In this document: piece by piece, positions 37,101 through 48,331 of the stretch
Position numbering within the stretch: the stretch's first letter is position 1
Layout: every line of letters begins with the position of its first letter
Assembly (NCBI RefSeq): GCF_963678975.1
Contig: NC_089274.1
Span: forward strand, 22,591,133-22,655,132
Length of the DNA stretch: 64,000 nucleotides
Direction: 5' to 3'
Source of the DNA: Dysidea avara
Lineage: Eukaryota; Porifera; Demospongiae; Dictyoceratida; Dysideidae
Notes under the pieces: generated by a model
Databases searched by the model: none
Seen by the model: the letters and a program-made list of their open reading frames with translations, nothing else
Told to the model about the DNA's origin: nothing
Made by a program: the position numbers and the translations under genes

Positions 37101-37303
37101 CACTTTATATTTATTCATTGTAGAAATGGTCAAAGGTAGAAATTAGGCATGTTTAATACTTAATTGACCTCTAGAGGTCACAAAAGGTCAAATCTGAGAT
37201 GGCTCCCGATCTTAAAGTGACCTTTATGGTACATGCAAACTATATACCAAGTTTCATACTTTTATCACAAAGTGCACAAAGAAAGTGCTTAGCAGCTCTA
37301 CTA
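34143..37303 (-). mobile_element. Academ-like DNA transposon with long inverted repeats
   Basis: Both ends begin TAGTAGAGCTGCTAAG read inward. Inverted repeats continue for about 295 bp (34143-34441 and about 37005-37303) with scattered mismatches; shared inner words include AAGATCGGGAGCCA and AGATTTGACCTTTTGTGAC. The flanks are CAA at 34140-34142 and CAA at 37304-37306, a 3-bp target duplication as described for Academ elements. The minus strand carries a broken gene with an XPG-type nuclease signature and a Cys-rich C-terminus. The element is 3,161 bp. The assignment to Academ rests on this nuclease, the Cys cluster and the short duplication. Confidence 0.8.
34529..36990 (-). pseudogene. 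Academ-type transposase: XPG-like nuclease plus CXC domain, broken
   Basis: Collinear minus-strand pieces in changing frames occupy the element's interior: 36985-36011, 36096-35728, 35878-35414, 35420-34720 and 34876-34529. Family landmarks seen are VTKTRHAHQVTAA, CHEQNNATVKESGGAIG, DIVWDVYMENSLK with TREKRGKGIRRR, the XPG-I-like SQEEADTCIFLHA followed by RTVDTDIVILAI, HAFTGCDTVSSFCGRGKK, and a C-terminal Cys cluster CGCKKGCTRQCKC. At least four frame changes and one in-frame stop (after METLE near 34923) separate them. The left-hand reading also stops about 15 nt before the inverted repeat, so the N-terminal part is probably missing. The enzyme would be expected to cut DNA at the element ends; the Cys cluster resembles Tesmin/TSO1 DNA-binding domains. 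Confidence 0.8.
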
Positions 37304-37395
37304 CAATATTATTATTAAAATAGATTTGTTTGGACACTGTTTAGCTTTATTTATCACATTGTAAGCACTAAGGATAATACTTATTGTATAACGCA

Positions 37396-38069
37396 ATGGC
37401 ATCACTATATACTACAAAGAGAAATTATGAAAAGTTTCTGAACAAAATTACAATCACTGAAGCTGCTATAAAATGGATCAAAACAGCAGTAAATACACCA
37501 GAGTATAACATTAGGTAAGTGTGAAGCCATGTAAGGTTGGTATCACATGCCAGTCTCCACTTTTGAAAAGATTATGCTCAACCTTGAACCTTATATTGCA
37601 ATTCCGCGCAAGACAACAAACTGCTCACCTTCAAACTATACTTGCATCAATGTAGAGGGATGCTTTGAAGCCCAGGGTGACTGTAATGCTGAATTCTGAA
37701 CAGTGTTAGATGGCCATTTACCTTTAAAAGGGCCATATTTTCGTCACAATCCAACGTCAGTCGTCCTCCAATCAAAAAACACATGGCATAATCGAAATCA
37801 GCATATACAGTTTGCCCAGGACCACTTTCTTCGCCCTCATCTGCCACAGATTCACGCGGAAACACTCGGAAACTTCGGCTATCACCGGTGCCGTATTCTT
37901 CCAATTAGAATTATGTACGCAATTATTTGTATGGGATTCCTATGGGGATTTTTATTTCTCAAACTTTGATTTGACATATTTCAATAAATACCGCATGGAT
38001 TTTAATCCAGTAAAGTACATTACGACGCACAACGTACTGACTACTAGTAACTGGAATGGCAGATTGTGA
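37396..38069 (+). CDS. Possible two-exon gene, unrecognised
   Basis: An ATG exon 37396-37514 (starting MASLYTTKRNYEKFLNK) ends at a perfect ATTAG|GTAAGT donor in phase 2. A compatible acceptor, GCATATACAG at 37801-37810, opens an exon to a stop at 38067-38069. The joined product would be about 125 residues with alternating hydrophobic and basic segments such as TFFALICHRFTRKH and AVFFQLELCTQLFVW. I recognise no family; a short helical DNA-binding fold is possible. An overlapping minus-strand frame (37904-37647) is an alternative. The gene starts 92 bp beyond the Academ-like element. Confidence 0.35.
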
Positions 38070-39040
38070 AACATTTATTGAAGGGGTGTAATTTAAGTAG
38101 CAAAAATATGTGTGAAAAATTGGTTGGTTGGAAATCGCTACTAATAGCTACCACTACTCCTATGTTTCCCTTCAACAATTCGACAATCTTCCGGAATCTG
38201 TAATTAATGCATCAAATATAGAACATTGTAAATCTCTACTAGCTAGCTATTTAATTTATAACTATACACGTGTGCTTTTATACTCTATTCATTTGAGGTC
38301 TAGCTTGCACAGTAATAAATAGAACGGTCAGGTCAACTACACCGGTATGTGTAACCCTAAGTGAGGTTGCGAATTTTCCTACAAACTGGTTACTACAGCT
38401 GTACAAGAGCCCAGTTGGCACCCGGGCCTCGGCCGACATAGCCCACGTGTAGCGCGTGTTGATCTACAGCAAACGACCATGCGTACCTGCTGAGATCTCC
38501 AATCGTCTTGAAATCATTAGCACTAGTAAAAGGATCTCGAAGACGACTGATAACATCATTCTCTTGTACTGTGACGTCCCCCAACTCTCCTACACATACA
38601 AGCTCTTTATAGATAATGGTCTGGTCACATGCTCTTACATGTATGGGATATATCACGTCACCTACCACGTGAACATTTATCATAATTTGGGAGTGTTAAC
38701 TCATGATCATAATAGTTTAAACATTTATGTAGCTATATACAGTAACACCACTGAAATAGCTACATAAGTAAAACCGTTACTACTTTTTTTTGGTGGCAAA
38801 TCCCAATGAAAGTCAAATTCCAGTGAAGGTCACTGATTTTCACTGGGATTTGCCATTCAGAAGTAGTGATGGTTGCTAAGTCGTTTTGATTGTGTGAATC
38901 ATTATGGGAAATAATATACCCTAGCTACATGCATATGATCAAAACAGCTATCTATTGAAGTATCCTAGCATGCCCATATTGCTTAGTTTAGGTATGAACA
39001 CATTTACAGACTGTAAAACAATATTATGTGATATATACAT
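38070..39040. other. Gap before gene B tail, one CpG-richer patch
   Basis: CpG-rich sequence lies at about 38395-38540, within a 96-codon minus-strand frame (38683-38393) that ends a potential exon at CAG|GTACGC. No partner exon or family was recognised. A small hairpin (38780-38867) lies to its right. Confidence 0.35.
38780..38867. repeat. Small inverted repeat, MITE-like
   Basis: GGCAAATCCCAATGAAAGTCA on the left pairs with CTGATTTTCACTGGGATTTGCC on the right, with outer ACTACTTT/AAGTAGT ends. It folds into an 88-nt hairpin with no coding content. Confidence 0.65.
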
Positions 39041-42000
39041 TTAATTAGATTTTGAATTGACTTCGAAATAAGGTAAGTCTTCATAGGTTGTATCGGATTC
39101 TAAAGGTCCATCTTTAGCATAATCTTGTACTCTATCATATTGGTTGATGCTTAATGTAGAGTCCCTTTTGTGATGCTCCAGCTTTTGGTATTTCTCTTCT
39201 TCGTCATCAACACCAGTTGGCTGTAACTTAGAGTAGAGTGCGTTACATTTAAGAACACTGGCTTGTCTTTCTTGCTGACTAAAACAAAACAATGAACACA
39301 CAATATGTTTGCTGCACTTAAATGCATATCGTGCATACATGTTTACAAGCATGTACAGATCTATAGATACATGCATGTACATCACATGTAGTAGTTCAGG
39401 GTCATATGCACAACACAGTTAACTATTATTCTTTGTATAGATATTAACTCTGTCACATTATGGTGATAACATTGTAGATATAAGACTTTGACCTTATGGA
39501 GTTAGTTCTATTGTGGTGTTGCAACAGTAACATGTTCCTTTGACAGTTCGCTCTACATATTTGATTAGTCACTGCATTGATTTTTGGAACTAAGGTAATA
39601 AACGCTATGGCGTTTAGCCAGTAAATATAGCAGGGTCTGTTACGGCAAAATTTTGCCAAAATCGTGACACGGTAGATTCAAGCACCAAGTCTGGTACAGT
39701 GATTCCTTAGGATATGTAAAGTGATTTCAGAAGGGGTGCCACCATGAACTCACCCTGCACCCCTTCGTACGAACAGCTAATTTTGTCAGTCTGCAAAATT
39801 AAAACTCATCGCATTTACTATTTTGAATAACTTGGTTTCGTAACTACATTCCCAAAGTTTGATAGTTCCTGTTTGTGAGTGAGTAGTCCATGATATCCCA
39901 TAATAGTTTTATTGCCTCTGTGTGAAAGATACATGCATGGCCTAAACAAAACTATAAGTATAGCGAAAATAAAATCAGTAAAATTTAAACATGGCTATTC
40001 GTGAAGGTTTTTCACAATAATAAGAAATTTTGATGTAAGAAAAGAACGAATCCACACTTCATCAGATTTGACGAATTAAATATTGACGAAAATCAAGAAA
40101 TTGCAGATAAAATTTGTACTTTTAAAAGAGCTTACAAGCATTTGATGAATTTAAATTTGACAAATTAAACCGATTCGTCAATTCGTCGAATTTTTCTTAT
40201 GTCAAAATTTCCTTGCTTACAGTACTTATTTTTTGTCGATGTCCATGTTTCCACTACACTAGCTGAGTACTGTACACAGAACATCAATTTCCTGGATACT
40301 TGACCTCCTGAGGTTGTGAACAGGTTCAACTTTATACATACATAACTACAGCCAGAATTTTGCTATAGCTAGCTATACATTTGCACAGTTCTATTTACTA
40401 ATGAATGTTCATACATTGCTGTTCTGTTGTTGAAATTCTTCAAAGTGATGATAAAATCAGATAGAGACCATCTGAATTTGTTATCTGTTATCTCTTTAGC
40501 AATTAGCTAATGTATGTACATTTCATTAGCAAATAAAACTGTGCAAAATTGCAAATGTATAGTTTATACAATGCTGTAGTTAGCTATGCATGCATGAGGT
40601 TGAACCCGTTTACAACCTCAGGGGGTCAAGTATCTAGAAAACTGGTGTTCTGTGTACAGTACTCAGCTAGAGTAGTGGAAACATGGACATTACTTTTGAC
40701 AGAAAATTAGTAACTAGTTATTATTGTGAAAAACCTTCATGAATAGACATGTTTAAATAAATTTTACTGATTTTTGCTAAACTTATAGTTTTGTTTAGGC
40801 CATGTATCTTTCACACGGAGACATAATATTTTAATAAAACTGTTATGGGATGTCATGGACAACTCATTCACAAACAGGAACTATTAACTTTTGGAAAAGT
40901 GGTTAGGAAAATAAGTTTTTCAAAATAGTAAATGCACTAAGTTTTAATTTCGCAGACTGTCAAAATTAGCTGTTCAGACAAAGGGGTGCAGGGTGAGTTC
41001 ATGGTGCCACCACTTCTGAAATCACTTTATACATCTTAAGGAATCACTGTACCAAATTTGGTGTTTTAATCTGCCATGTCACGATTAAATTCATAAAGAA
41101 CCAGAATAATATGGTCAGCATGATAAACAAAACATTTGACAAGTACACAAAACTAGGTAATCAATTACAAGTCAAATCACAAATCATTAAGTAAATAAGA
41201 ATGGTAATCATGCTGATAATAATAAGGGTCCTTGATGACAGTGGATGGTATAGCATTTCACTAATGGGAAGCTCTAGCACTAAAGTACTTTTGAGGTGAA
41301 ATCTTTCACAGTTAGCAAAATAATCTTTTACTCTGGTGTTATACTGAGAATGACAAGCAATCAGTTATCTTGCTCAATGAAACATCAGTAACAAGCACTG
41401 AACCATCAAGTGCACCAATCACTAGGTAGTGCTGCCCCATACACACACAGACTGACACACATGCACAAACAGACAGACAAACACGTACTACATACCCAAA
41501 TACAACACACACAGTGCATATACCTATTAAATTGAATCTGATCATATTGGTCATTTGGCACTTTCAGCAGCAAACTGCTGTTCCTATATTCATGGATACA
41601 AAATCTCAGTGAAGTATTGCTATAAATGTGACTATTTAGAGGTAATTACTGAGTGCTTACCTCTCATACATGGGGTTATCTGATATCATTGACAATGGAG
41701 AACCAGTCTTATACCTACATAATATTATAAGAGATATGTTGCTTGCTATTGTTCCCAAAACTCTTCTTAGCATAGCAGTACGTATATAGCTGAAACAATT
41801 TTAATACATATACATAGTTATATGGCACATATGTAGGCAGCATCATTTACATATATACCGGTGCAATCAACAATTATGTACACTACAAGAACATGCACCC
41901 ACACAGTGACAGTAAACACGACTCTACATGGTTATTACAAAACAAGCTTACCTTTTCCTTGAAAATTTCTTTTTCGCTATTCTCCACAGATAAATTGTTG

Positions 42001-45000
42001 CAATAATCACAAGTAAGGATAGCAAACAAACCGACAACACAATTATTACGACAGTTGAGACATTATTATCATTATTAGATACAACCTCCTCCACACCAAC
42101 ACAGGACAATAATACATTATTTGATGGTGCAGTACAAACACCATCTGATGGAGATGGGGTTTCCACTGAAGTGGTATCGGTATCACCTAAGGATGTATTA
42201 GTTAACCTGACTGGTTGTACATAACACAACAATACCTTCACTGTTCCTGCAGCCAAACAGTCCAACTGAAAGACATGGAGTGATATGCCAGTCTGCTATG
42301 AGTAGTTGAAATTGCCGGACACGAATGGGCTCCCAAAATGAATGAAAGAATGGCCGTACATGATTGTTGTGAAATACCTGGAAAAAAGTATCAAATGTGT
42401 TATATATAGGGAGACAAACTAACTGATCTTCCAAACAGATCCTTGTACTGAGTTAGGTTACACAAATCATCATTAGTAGCATAAGACAAAGAATATGATG
42501 TTATAAAGTAGTCAGCATTTCTGGTCTCCCTCCCTGCTATCACCATTGATGTGATGATCACTTCCTTATCAAAACTAAAACTAATGACCAAAGGAAGATC
42601 CACTCCTTCAACAGATGGACACCAATGATCATCATCATCCTTGTAACGTAAAAAGCTCGTCTTTACCACATCATCATTAGAATTACTAGTGATGTTTGTG
42701 ATCATATCATTAAACTCCTCTGCTTGATCAGGTTGACAGTGATGTAATTCTGTGAACCAGTGTTAATAATTAAAATGAGTGTGGTGAATCAGACAGATTA
42801 CTATTAGATTCCAATGGTTACCTTTACATTAGAATAGCTGATTGTTATATTAGATTGTTAGATTGTGAAAATTTTGGTCTGGCAAGTTGGCTCTACTGCA
42901 CAATTTGTTTGTGTTTGTTGTGTATAGCTAATTCAACTACACAAAAGGGCAGCTAAATGCATCTAAAGTCTAACAAGTAATTTTATGCCAAATTGAGAAG
43001 CTATTAACAAAAGTACAAGAATCCATATGTGTCGCAAGGTCACTGATGATGTGCTCCTGATAATACGTTAATAACCTAGGAGATAACAAGCTTCTAACCA
43101 CGTGTATATAACCTTATGTACATGCCTATACATACACATGCCCTTACATATGAACTCCATACACATTACCTTCACTCTCCAGTTCAGCACAACCAAACAA
43201 CTCCCACTTCAGACAAGCTCTACCAGTATCAATTGTGTTAGTTCCATCTACCACAGCTGATGATGTCCAATTTAGTGGATAAAGTCTAAATATTCTGCCT
43301 CTGATTTCAGTTGGTATGGTGAACTTTATATCATCACGATAATCATCACCATTATTGCCTTGAATTGTCTAGAATAATATTTGCAATGGCACTCCACTAA
43401 TCAACTGTGAACTCACCATTGGATTTCCATCCTCATCATTCACAACACAGAATTCTTCTGATTCTAAATCCATGTATGCTAGCCGAAATCTGCTGACATA
43501 TCGAGGTTGTCTTTCATCTCCATTAATCTCAATACCTTGTATAGCTCCAGCAGATACAACTACGTCAGTACCAAACTCCACCTGAATATAAGGTGCATTG
43601 TTCACCAAATTAGTCACAATTTGTGAACACCATCCCAGAAAACTAGAGTACATGTTACCAATTCTACACTCCTCTGGTCTCAGTAGTACCCTCTCATTCA
43701 TGTTATCATAAGTGTAGTGTAGTGGATCATATCCACTAGCTGATAACTGGTCATCACTAACATAGTAACGTGTTCCTGATATCAGTGCCTCTTCATCACC
43801 GTAACATTTTGAGGCTGGATTGAAACAAAGAAGTATACACACAGGTATATCAATTACAACAATATTATCAAAGCTACAACAATAAAACTAGCTACTGTAC
43901 AAACACTAATTTTGCTACCAAACCATATCAGTGTAGTGCTATATAATTGATTCATGAAGATAACTGGCAGGAACAAATGCAACTTAATTACAACAACTTT
44001 AAGTCCTTGAAGAAGAGTTCTCTGTAAGGACTAACTGCTTGTTTCCTCAGGCTTTGCAGCATAGGTATGATTGTAAACATGCTATGTGGTATTCACTATG
44101 TATCGACCAACAAATTGATTCTACCAAACTACTATAATATGTCACACAACATATAATGTGGATGTGTGATGTATTCACCTAGTGATGAAGGTGTTGGAAA
44201 GGGTTCCACCATCACTGATGATGATGTAGTCATTACAGGTGAAGATGACACCAGCAGAGATGACATCACTACCATGGTACTGACAACAGTGACGGTAGCA
44301 GGTTCTAGTGGTGGACATGACATAGTCGGAATGACTGATGTAGTCCTTTTTGTTGTACTATTAGGGGCACTTGTTGAGGTGGTGGATGTCATAACACTAT
44401 CAGTAGTTGTGGTGGCATCACTAAATGAACTGACTGTAGTAGATGATGGAGCTACACTAGAAATTTGTGGTCTTGATATGACTACATAAAATGAAAAGAC
44501 AAGCACAGTGATTGTACAAGCATTAACATTACACTACTATTATTTTCATACCTTCGCTAAGTTTACAGCCAAAGAACTGAAATGCAATACACGGTCGAAT
44601 GTTCTTGTCGTGAATGACAAATCTTAAAGTCTGTACACGAATTGGGTTCCAAAATGTTTGCTGAAACTTGTCTTCTCTGTTATTCACGAACTCCTAACCA
44701 TATTTGGTGAAACTCACACAAGAAAATTACTTAATACTTACGGTCATGTTGTTCAGATCAGCATATGTCCTAAATGATGAATTACCAACTGAATATTCCC
44801 AAGAGTATAGTGTGACATAGTCATCTGCATTCTCTCCATCAAATCCGTGATATGCTACTGATGTTAACAAAATTTCTTCAGTAAAATAAAATGTTGCATT
44901 ATTTGGGAAAGGTTCATATCTGTCAGCACACCAGTATTTAGTGACATCATTGTAGGTAAGAATATTCTCCTTTTCACCGGGCTTGTCACCAGTACGTTCT

Positions 45001-47903
45001 TCTGATGATACTTCTACATTACTGATCAAGTCTCCCGGCTCACCATAAGCACAACAACTTAACTGGTAGACTGACTGACACTCTGAAATATATAATGACA
45101 AAATTCAATTCTATGATATCAGCAGACCAATTGTTATGGCAATAGCCTTGATCAAAAATTATATTAATGTCCAGGTATCTTCAATTAGAGTAAACATCCA
45201 AGCACTTTAGTGAAGCACTCTTATTAAACCTAAGGCCACCAATTGTAGATTCCTTGTTTCCTGTCACCTACCCGCATGGTAATTTTAGAGCCGCATACAA
45301 ATTTATTATTGCATTTGATAGTCATATGATTTTTGTTTATAAGTACTAGTGTGAGCACATGATGTATTATATTGGAAAAGTAGTGAGTTTCTGATGTTGT
45401 TTAGTGCCAAAAAACATGGATAATTACATAGTTTGAATCCATTCCAGCCTCAGGCCGGATTACAAGCAGCAGATCTCTTCAAGTAGCCATTGGTGAACAA
45501 GATACATAGATGAGCAGGAGTCTAACTCATCTGACAATACGTTATTAATGTGTGTGGAACATATGGAAAATTCATACTGTTGCAGTTGATGGCTAAATTA
45601 GCATTATGACCACAAGCAGATACACCCAGCCAGCAAACTCTATAAAAGCTTTTAAAATTTGGTGGCTGCATGCTCAGAGAAAGTGAGGGGTCTGCAACAC
45701 TTCGAATCTAAACTATGAGATTTGAATCTTGATGAGTCCCAGTGAAATCACAACAAATGTTACATCTCTGCTAAATCTGAGAGAAAAGGCAATTAGGAGT
45801 TAATGGGCTCCCTTTAATATCTTTGATATTAAATAATAGATTTTAACAATATAATAAATAATAACTGCCCGCCTGCATGGTATATTTTGCCTGACTAGGA
45901 CGGGAAACAAACAATTTACAATTGTTGGCCTAAGATGTTTTAAAACTACTAGTTTACTGGTACAATAAAAGCAAGGGAGATCATCACCTGATAAGGCTAA
46001 TATGCAAATTTAATTTCTATACCATATTCCATACAAACCAATAAACTTGCACATAAGGTGATGATCAATGCCTTATGTTTCAGAATATAATGATACCTAG
46101 CTACTAGCTTATTTAAAAAAATGTAAAATACAAAGTAAAAGAATGGACATCAGGGCACGATAATGAAGCACTACTTATTATTAGCAAGTAAAGTAACCAT
46201 TCACATAGTTTTAGTAATATAGCCAGCAAGATACAAAGCACACCTACAATCTATTCTCTTGGAGGTATGGTACACTTTGGAGACACAAGTCCCATTTATA
46301 GCATCGCAAGTACAAAAAAAGGAAAACATGCAGCAAGTGATTACAGTCACTATATGGCTATTTGTGTGTATTTCAATGTGTATAAATAAACTATTCTATA
46401 TATACTAGTACACTTATAACCTTCTGCTCTTTGTGGAACGCAGCCATGAAACTCTAGCTTAGTACAAGTTTGTGGTGGAGGAATCATAGCAATGGAGTAG
46501 AGACGCACTATTCTAGCACTAATAGAATATGGGAGATCTTGCAGCATAGATGCTCTATAGTTGTTCACATCTTGGCCAGGAAATACCTGCAAATTAACAT
46601 ATGTATCTGCAAAACAGTACAAGTGGATATACAATAATAAGGTTTACATTCTAATGGTCACATAAGTATTCCTTGAGCACCAATCCGAGAACCAAAATCC
46701 TTAAAATGTGACACACTTAACTTTATGTATAAGTGCATGAAATACCTATGGCACAGCTCACATGATGCATTTGTCACCATGAAACAACATCATGAAGACT
46801 GTAGAGTTTGTTTGGCGTAGCTACTTTACTTAACGTACATTATAATTATTATACTAGTTAGGACCACTAACATCATGCAGTACTATATGGTGATTGTATT
46901 ATTGCTTATACTTGAGAAAAAGTTGAAAGGGGGAATTACAGCTGTACTACAAGTATAGCTAGCAGTGGTGGAGGAAGGTATGAAAAGTTGGGGGGCTGAG
47001 CATAGCTATTGTAGCTATACATGCACAGTGCATGAAGCGCACTTGCATGCTCCCCCTAACATTTTTTGAAAAAATAAGTGCTATGATATTAAATCTGGAG
47101 GCAGTTTTAGCCAATAATCTTAATCACAGTAATGCTACATATAGCAAGTAAGCATTGCTATAATTCAGCATTAATACTTGAGCTATTAGTCATGCTTACA
47201 AGTGTATACGGTGTTGATCATGTGATAAGTCTTATGATGTCATAAAACACATTTGTTGGGGGTGGGGGCTCTCCCCTGTTTTTCGAAAGTTTAAGGGGCT
47301 TTGGCCCCTGTGCCCCCCTCTTCCGCTGCCACTGCCATATATACTGGCTAGTATTCATGAGTAGCTATTTCTAATTGACTCTCAGTAGAGGTATGGTACT
47401 TGAATACTACAGAGTACTTAAGATACTGAAAATCCATGATTCAGCATTTCTATTATATTGAAAATATTGATCATTAAGAGTTCACTTAACTTATATGGTA
47501 CTGACGTGTAATGTTCAGCCTACCTTAGTAGTGGTTGAATTTACTTCTGTCACATTGATAAACACTTCTGCTGCACTGGTGCTATAAGCTAGCCAGAAAC
47601 TGGTAATGTACCTAGCTTGAGTATTGATCAACAATCCCTGTGTCTCAACTTGCCGTATGACCACTTCTCTCCCAAAATCCACTTGTAGATATGATCTAAC
47701 ACTAGAATTATGTTCAGAACACCAGCCACGATAGTGGTCAGCTCCGATACGACCTTCGTAACTCCTCAACTCCTCACAATCTGAGTTCTCCCCAAACTGA
47801 TCAGTAGGCATATAGCAGGTAGTGTCACGACTATTAGATGTTATCTGATAATCCAACACTGAGAAGTGGAGCCCACTCATAAGAGGATAGTTACCTGTAC
47901 ATT
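39041..47903 (-). CDS. Gene B: four-discoidin-domain receptor with NPxY-type tail
   Basis: Exons read on the minus strand: 47903-47524, 46586-46421 (type I), 45082-44742, 44693-44552 (type II), 44481-44179 (Ser/Thr linker), 43814-43417, 43368-43170 (type I), 42749-42424, 42377-42236 (type II), 42186-41952 (membrane helix STVVIIVLSVCLLSLLVIIA, then RIAKKK), 41714-41661, 41583-41524 and 39278-39041. All junctions I checked are GT-AG and phase-compatible, giving about 990 residues. Discoidin landmarks include HYRGWCSEH, SYLQVDFGREVVIRQV, KYWCADRYEPFP and FHSFWEPIRVRQFQLL. The tail contains SDNPMYERN, NDQYDQIQF and TTYEDLPYFEV; NPxY-type motifs recruit PTB or clathrin-adaptor proteins in animal receptors. 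Exon lengths match gene A almost throughout (142, 199, 326, 142, 235). The signal-peptide exon was not found. Cell-surface adhesion or ligand binding is inferred. Confidence 0.85.
39661..41085. mobile_element. Inverted-repeat element in the last intron of gene B
   Basis: The left arm starts ATCGTGACACGGTAGATT and the right arm ends with its diverged complement (AATCTGCCATGTCACGAT). Matching inner words include TACAGTGATTCCTTA, CACCCTGCACCCCTT, AGATACATG(C)ATGGCC, and ACTGTACACAGAACA. The arms run to about 40415 and 40500, so nearly the whole 1.4 kb is a diverged palindrome. A smaller element is nested in the left arm only. No coding content. It accounts for most of the 2.2-kb intron 39279-41523. 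Confidence 0.75.
40024..40211. mobile_element. Nested MITE, 188 bp
   Basis: The ends GAAATTTTGATGTAAGAAAA and TTTTCTTATGTCAAAATTTC are inverted repeats. GACGAATT words occur inside both ends. The segment has no counterpart in the right arm of the larger palindrome at 39661-41085, so it inserted after that palindrome formed. Confidence 0.75.
44179..44481 (-). other. Ser/Thr-rich linker exon of gene B
   Basis: This 303-nt exon encodes a mucin-like segment (SSTTVSSFSDATTTTDSV and similar), 90 nt longer than in gene A. The opposite strand is also open for 107 codons, a consequence of the Ser/Thr/Val codon bias and not a gene. Confidence 0.8.
46963..47334. mobile_element. hAT-like MITE in the first intron of gene B
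   Basis: The left end CAGTGGTGGAGGAAG and right end CTTCCGCTGCCACTG are inverted repeats of the same style as the 11097 element. Subterminal G/C runs (TTGGGGGGCT, GTGCCCCCCTC) are also shared. The flanking octamers do not match. Unlike its relatives it lacks an obvious CTCTATTAGAG motif. Confidence 0.7.
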
Positions 47904-48001
47904 CTAACAAGTAGTATTAAACTCAGTAACATAGTCTGACAGTATATAACAATACACACATGGTTTATTTAAATACGGCAATACTATGAGCAGCCTTTGA
48001 C

Positions 48002-48238
48002 TTAGTGTACGTGTGCCTTGCTATATAAACAAGCTGTCATGCACGGCCGGCTTGCAATTCTGGTTTTATACCTGAAGATACAAGCCGTCCCAGTACCATT
48101 ACCAAACCATAGATCGTCAACAAAATCTCCCTTGCTTCCATTCCCACGTCTGCGATTCCTTTTATGACGAGTTAAGCCCAGCCCTAAGAGGTCACGAGAT
48201 AATTGATCGTGACGTTTCATGGAATTTAGTTTCCCCAT
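48002..48238 (-). CDS. Possible small divergent gene, 78 codons
   Basis: The frame starts MGKLNSMKRHDQLSRDLL, is basic (KRNRRRGNG), and either reads through to a stop at 48002 or splices at ATCTTCAG|GTATAA near 48073. An AATAAA lies about 35 bp past the stop on the minus strand. The ATG is 93 bp from that of the CFAP97-domain gene, head to head, so the two could share a promoter. No family recognised, and its frame does not phase with the first discoidin exon of gene B. Confidence 0.35.
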   Translation of the reverse strand: MGKLNSMKRHDQLSRDLLGLGLTRHKRNRRRGNGSKGDFVDDLWFGNGTGTACIFRYKTRIASRPCMTACLYSKAHVH

Positions 48239-48241
48239 ATG

Positions 48242-48255
48242 GTTTCCCTAGCAAC
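48242..48255 (+). promoter_or_regulatory. RFX X-box-like site
   Basis: GTTTCCCTAGCAAC fits the X-box pattern GTNNCC-N2-RGNAAC. It lies 77 bp upstream of the ATG of the CFAP97-domain gene, the usual place for RFX sites in ciliary genes. Function is inferred from position and motif only. Confidence 0.6.
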
Positions 48256-48331
48256 GTGAGGTTAATATTGATTGTAGTTTATTATTGCTAATGGTGTTAG
48301 ATTGTGTTAACAATATTACAGCGAAGTGATA

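Noticed and set aside
44166-44489. 107-codon + strand frame rich in Val, Thr and Asp
   Set aside because: It is the antisense of the Ser/Thr linker exon of gene B, which has splice sites and a paralogue in gene A.
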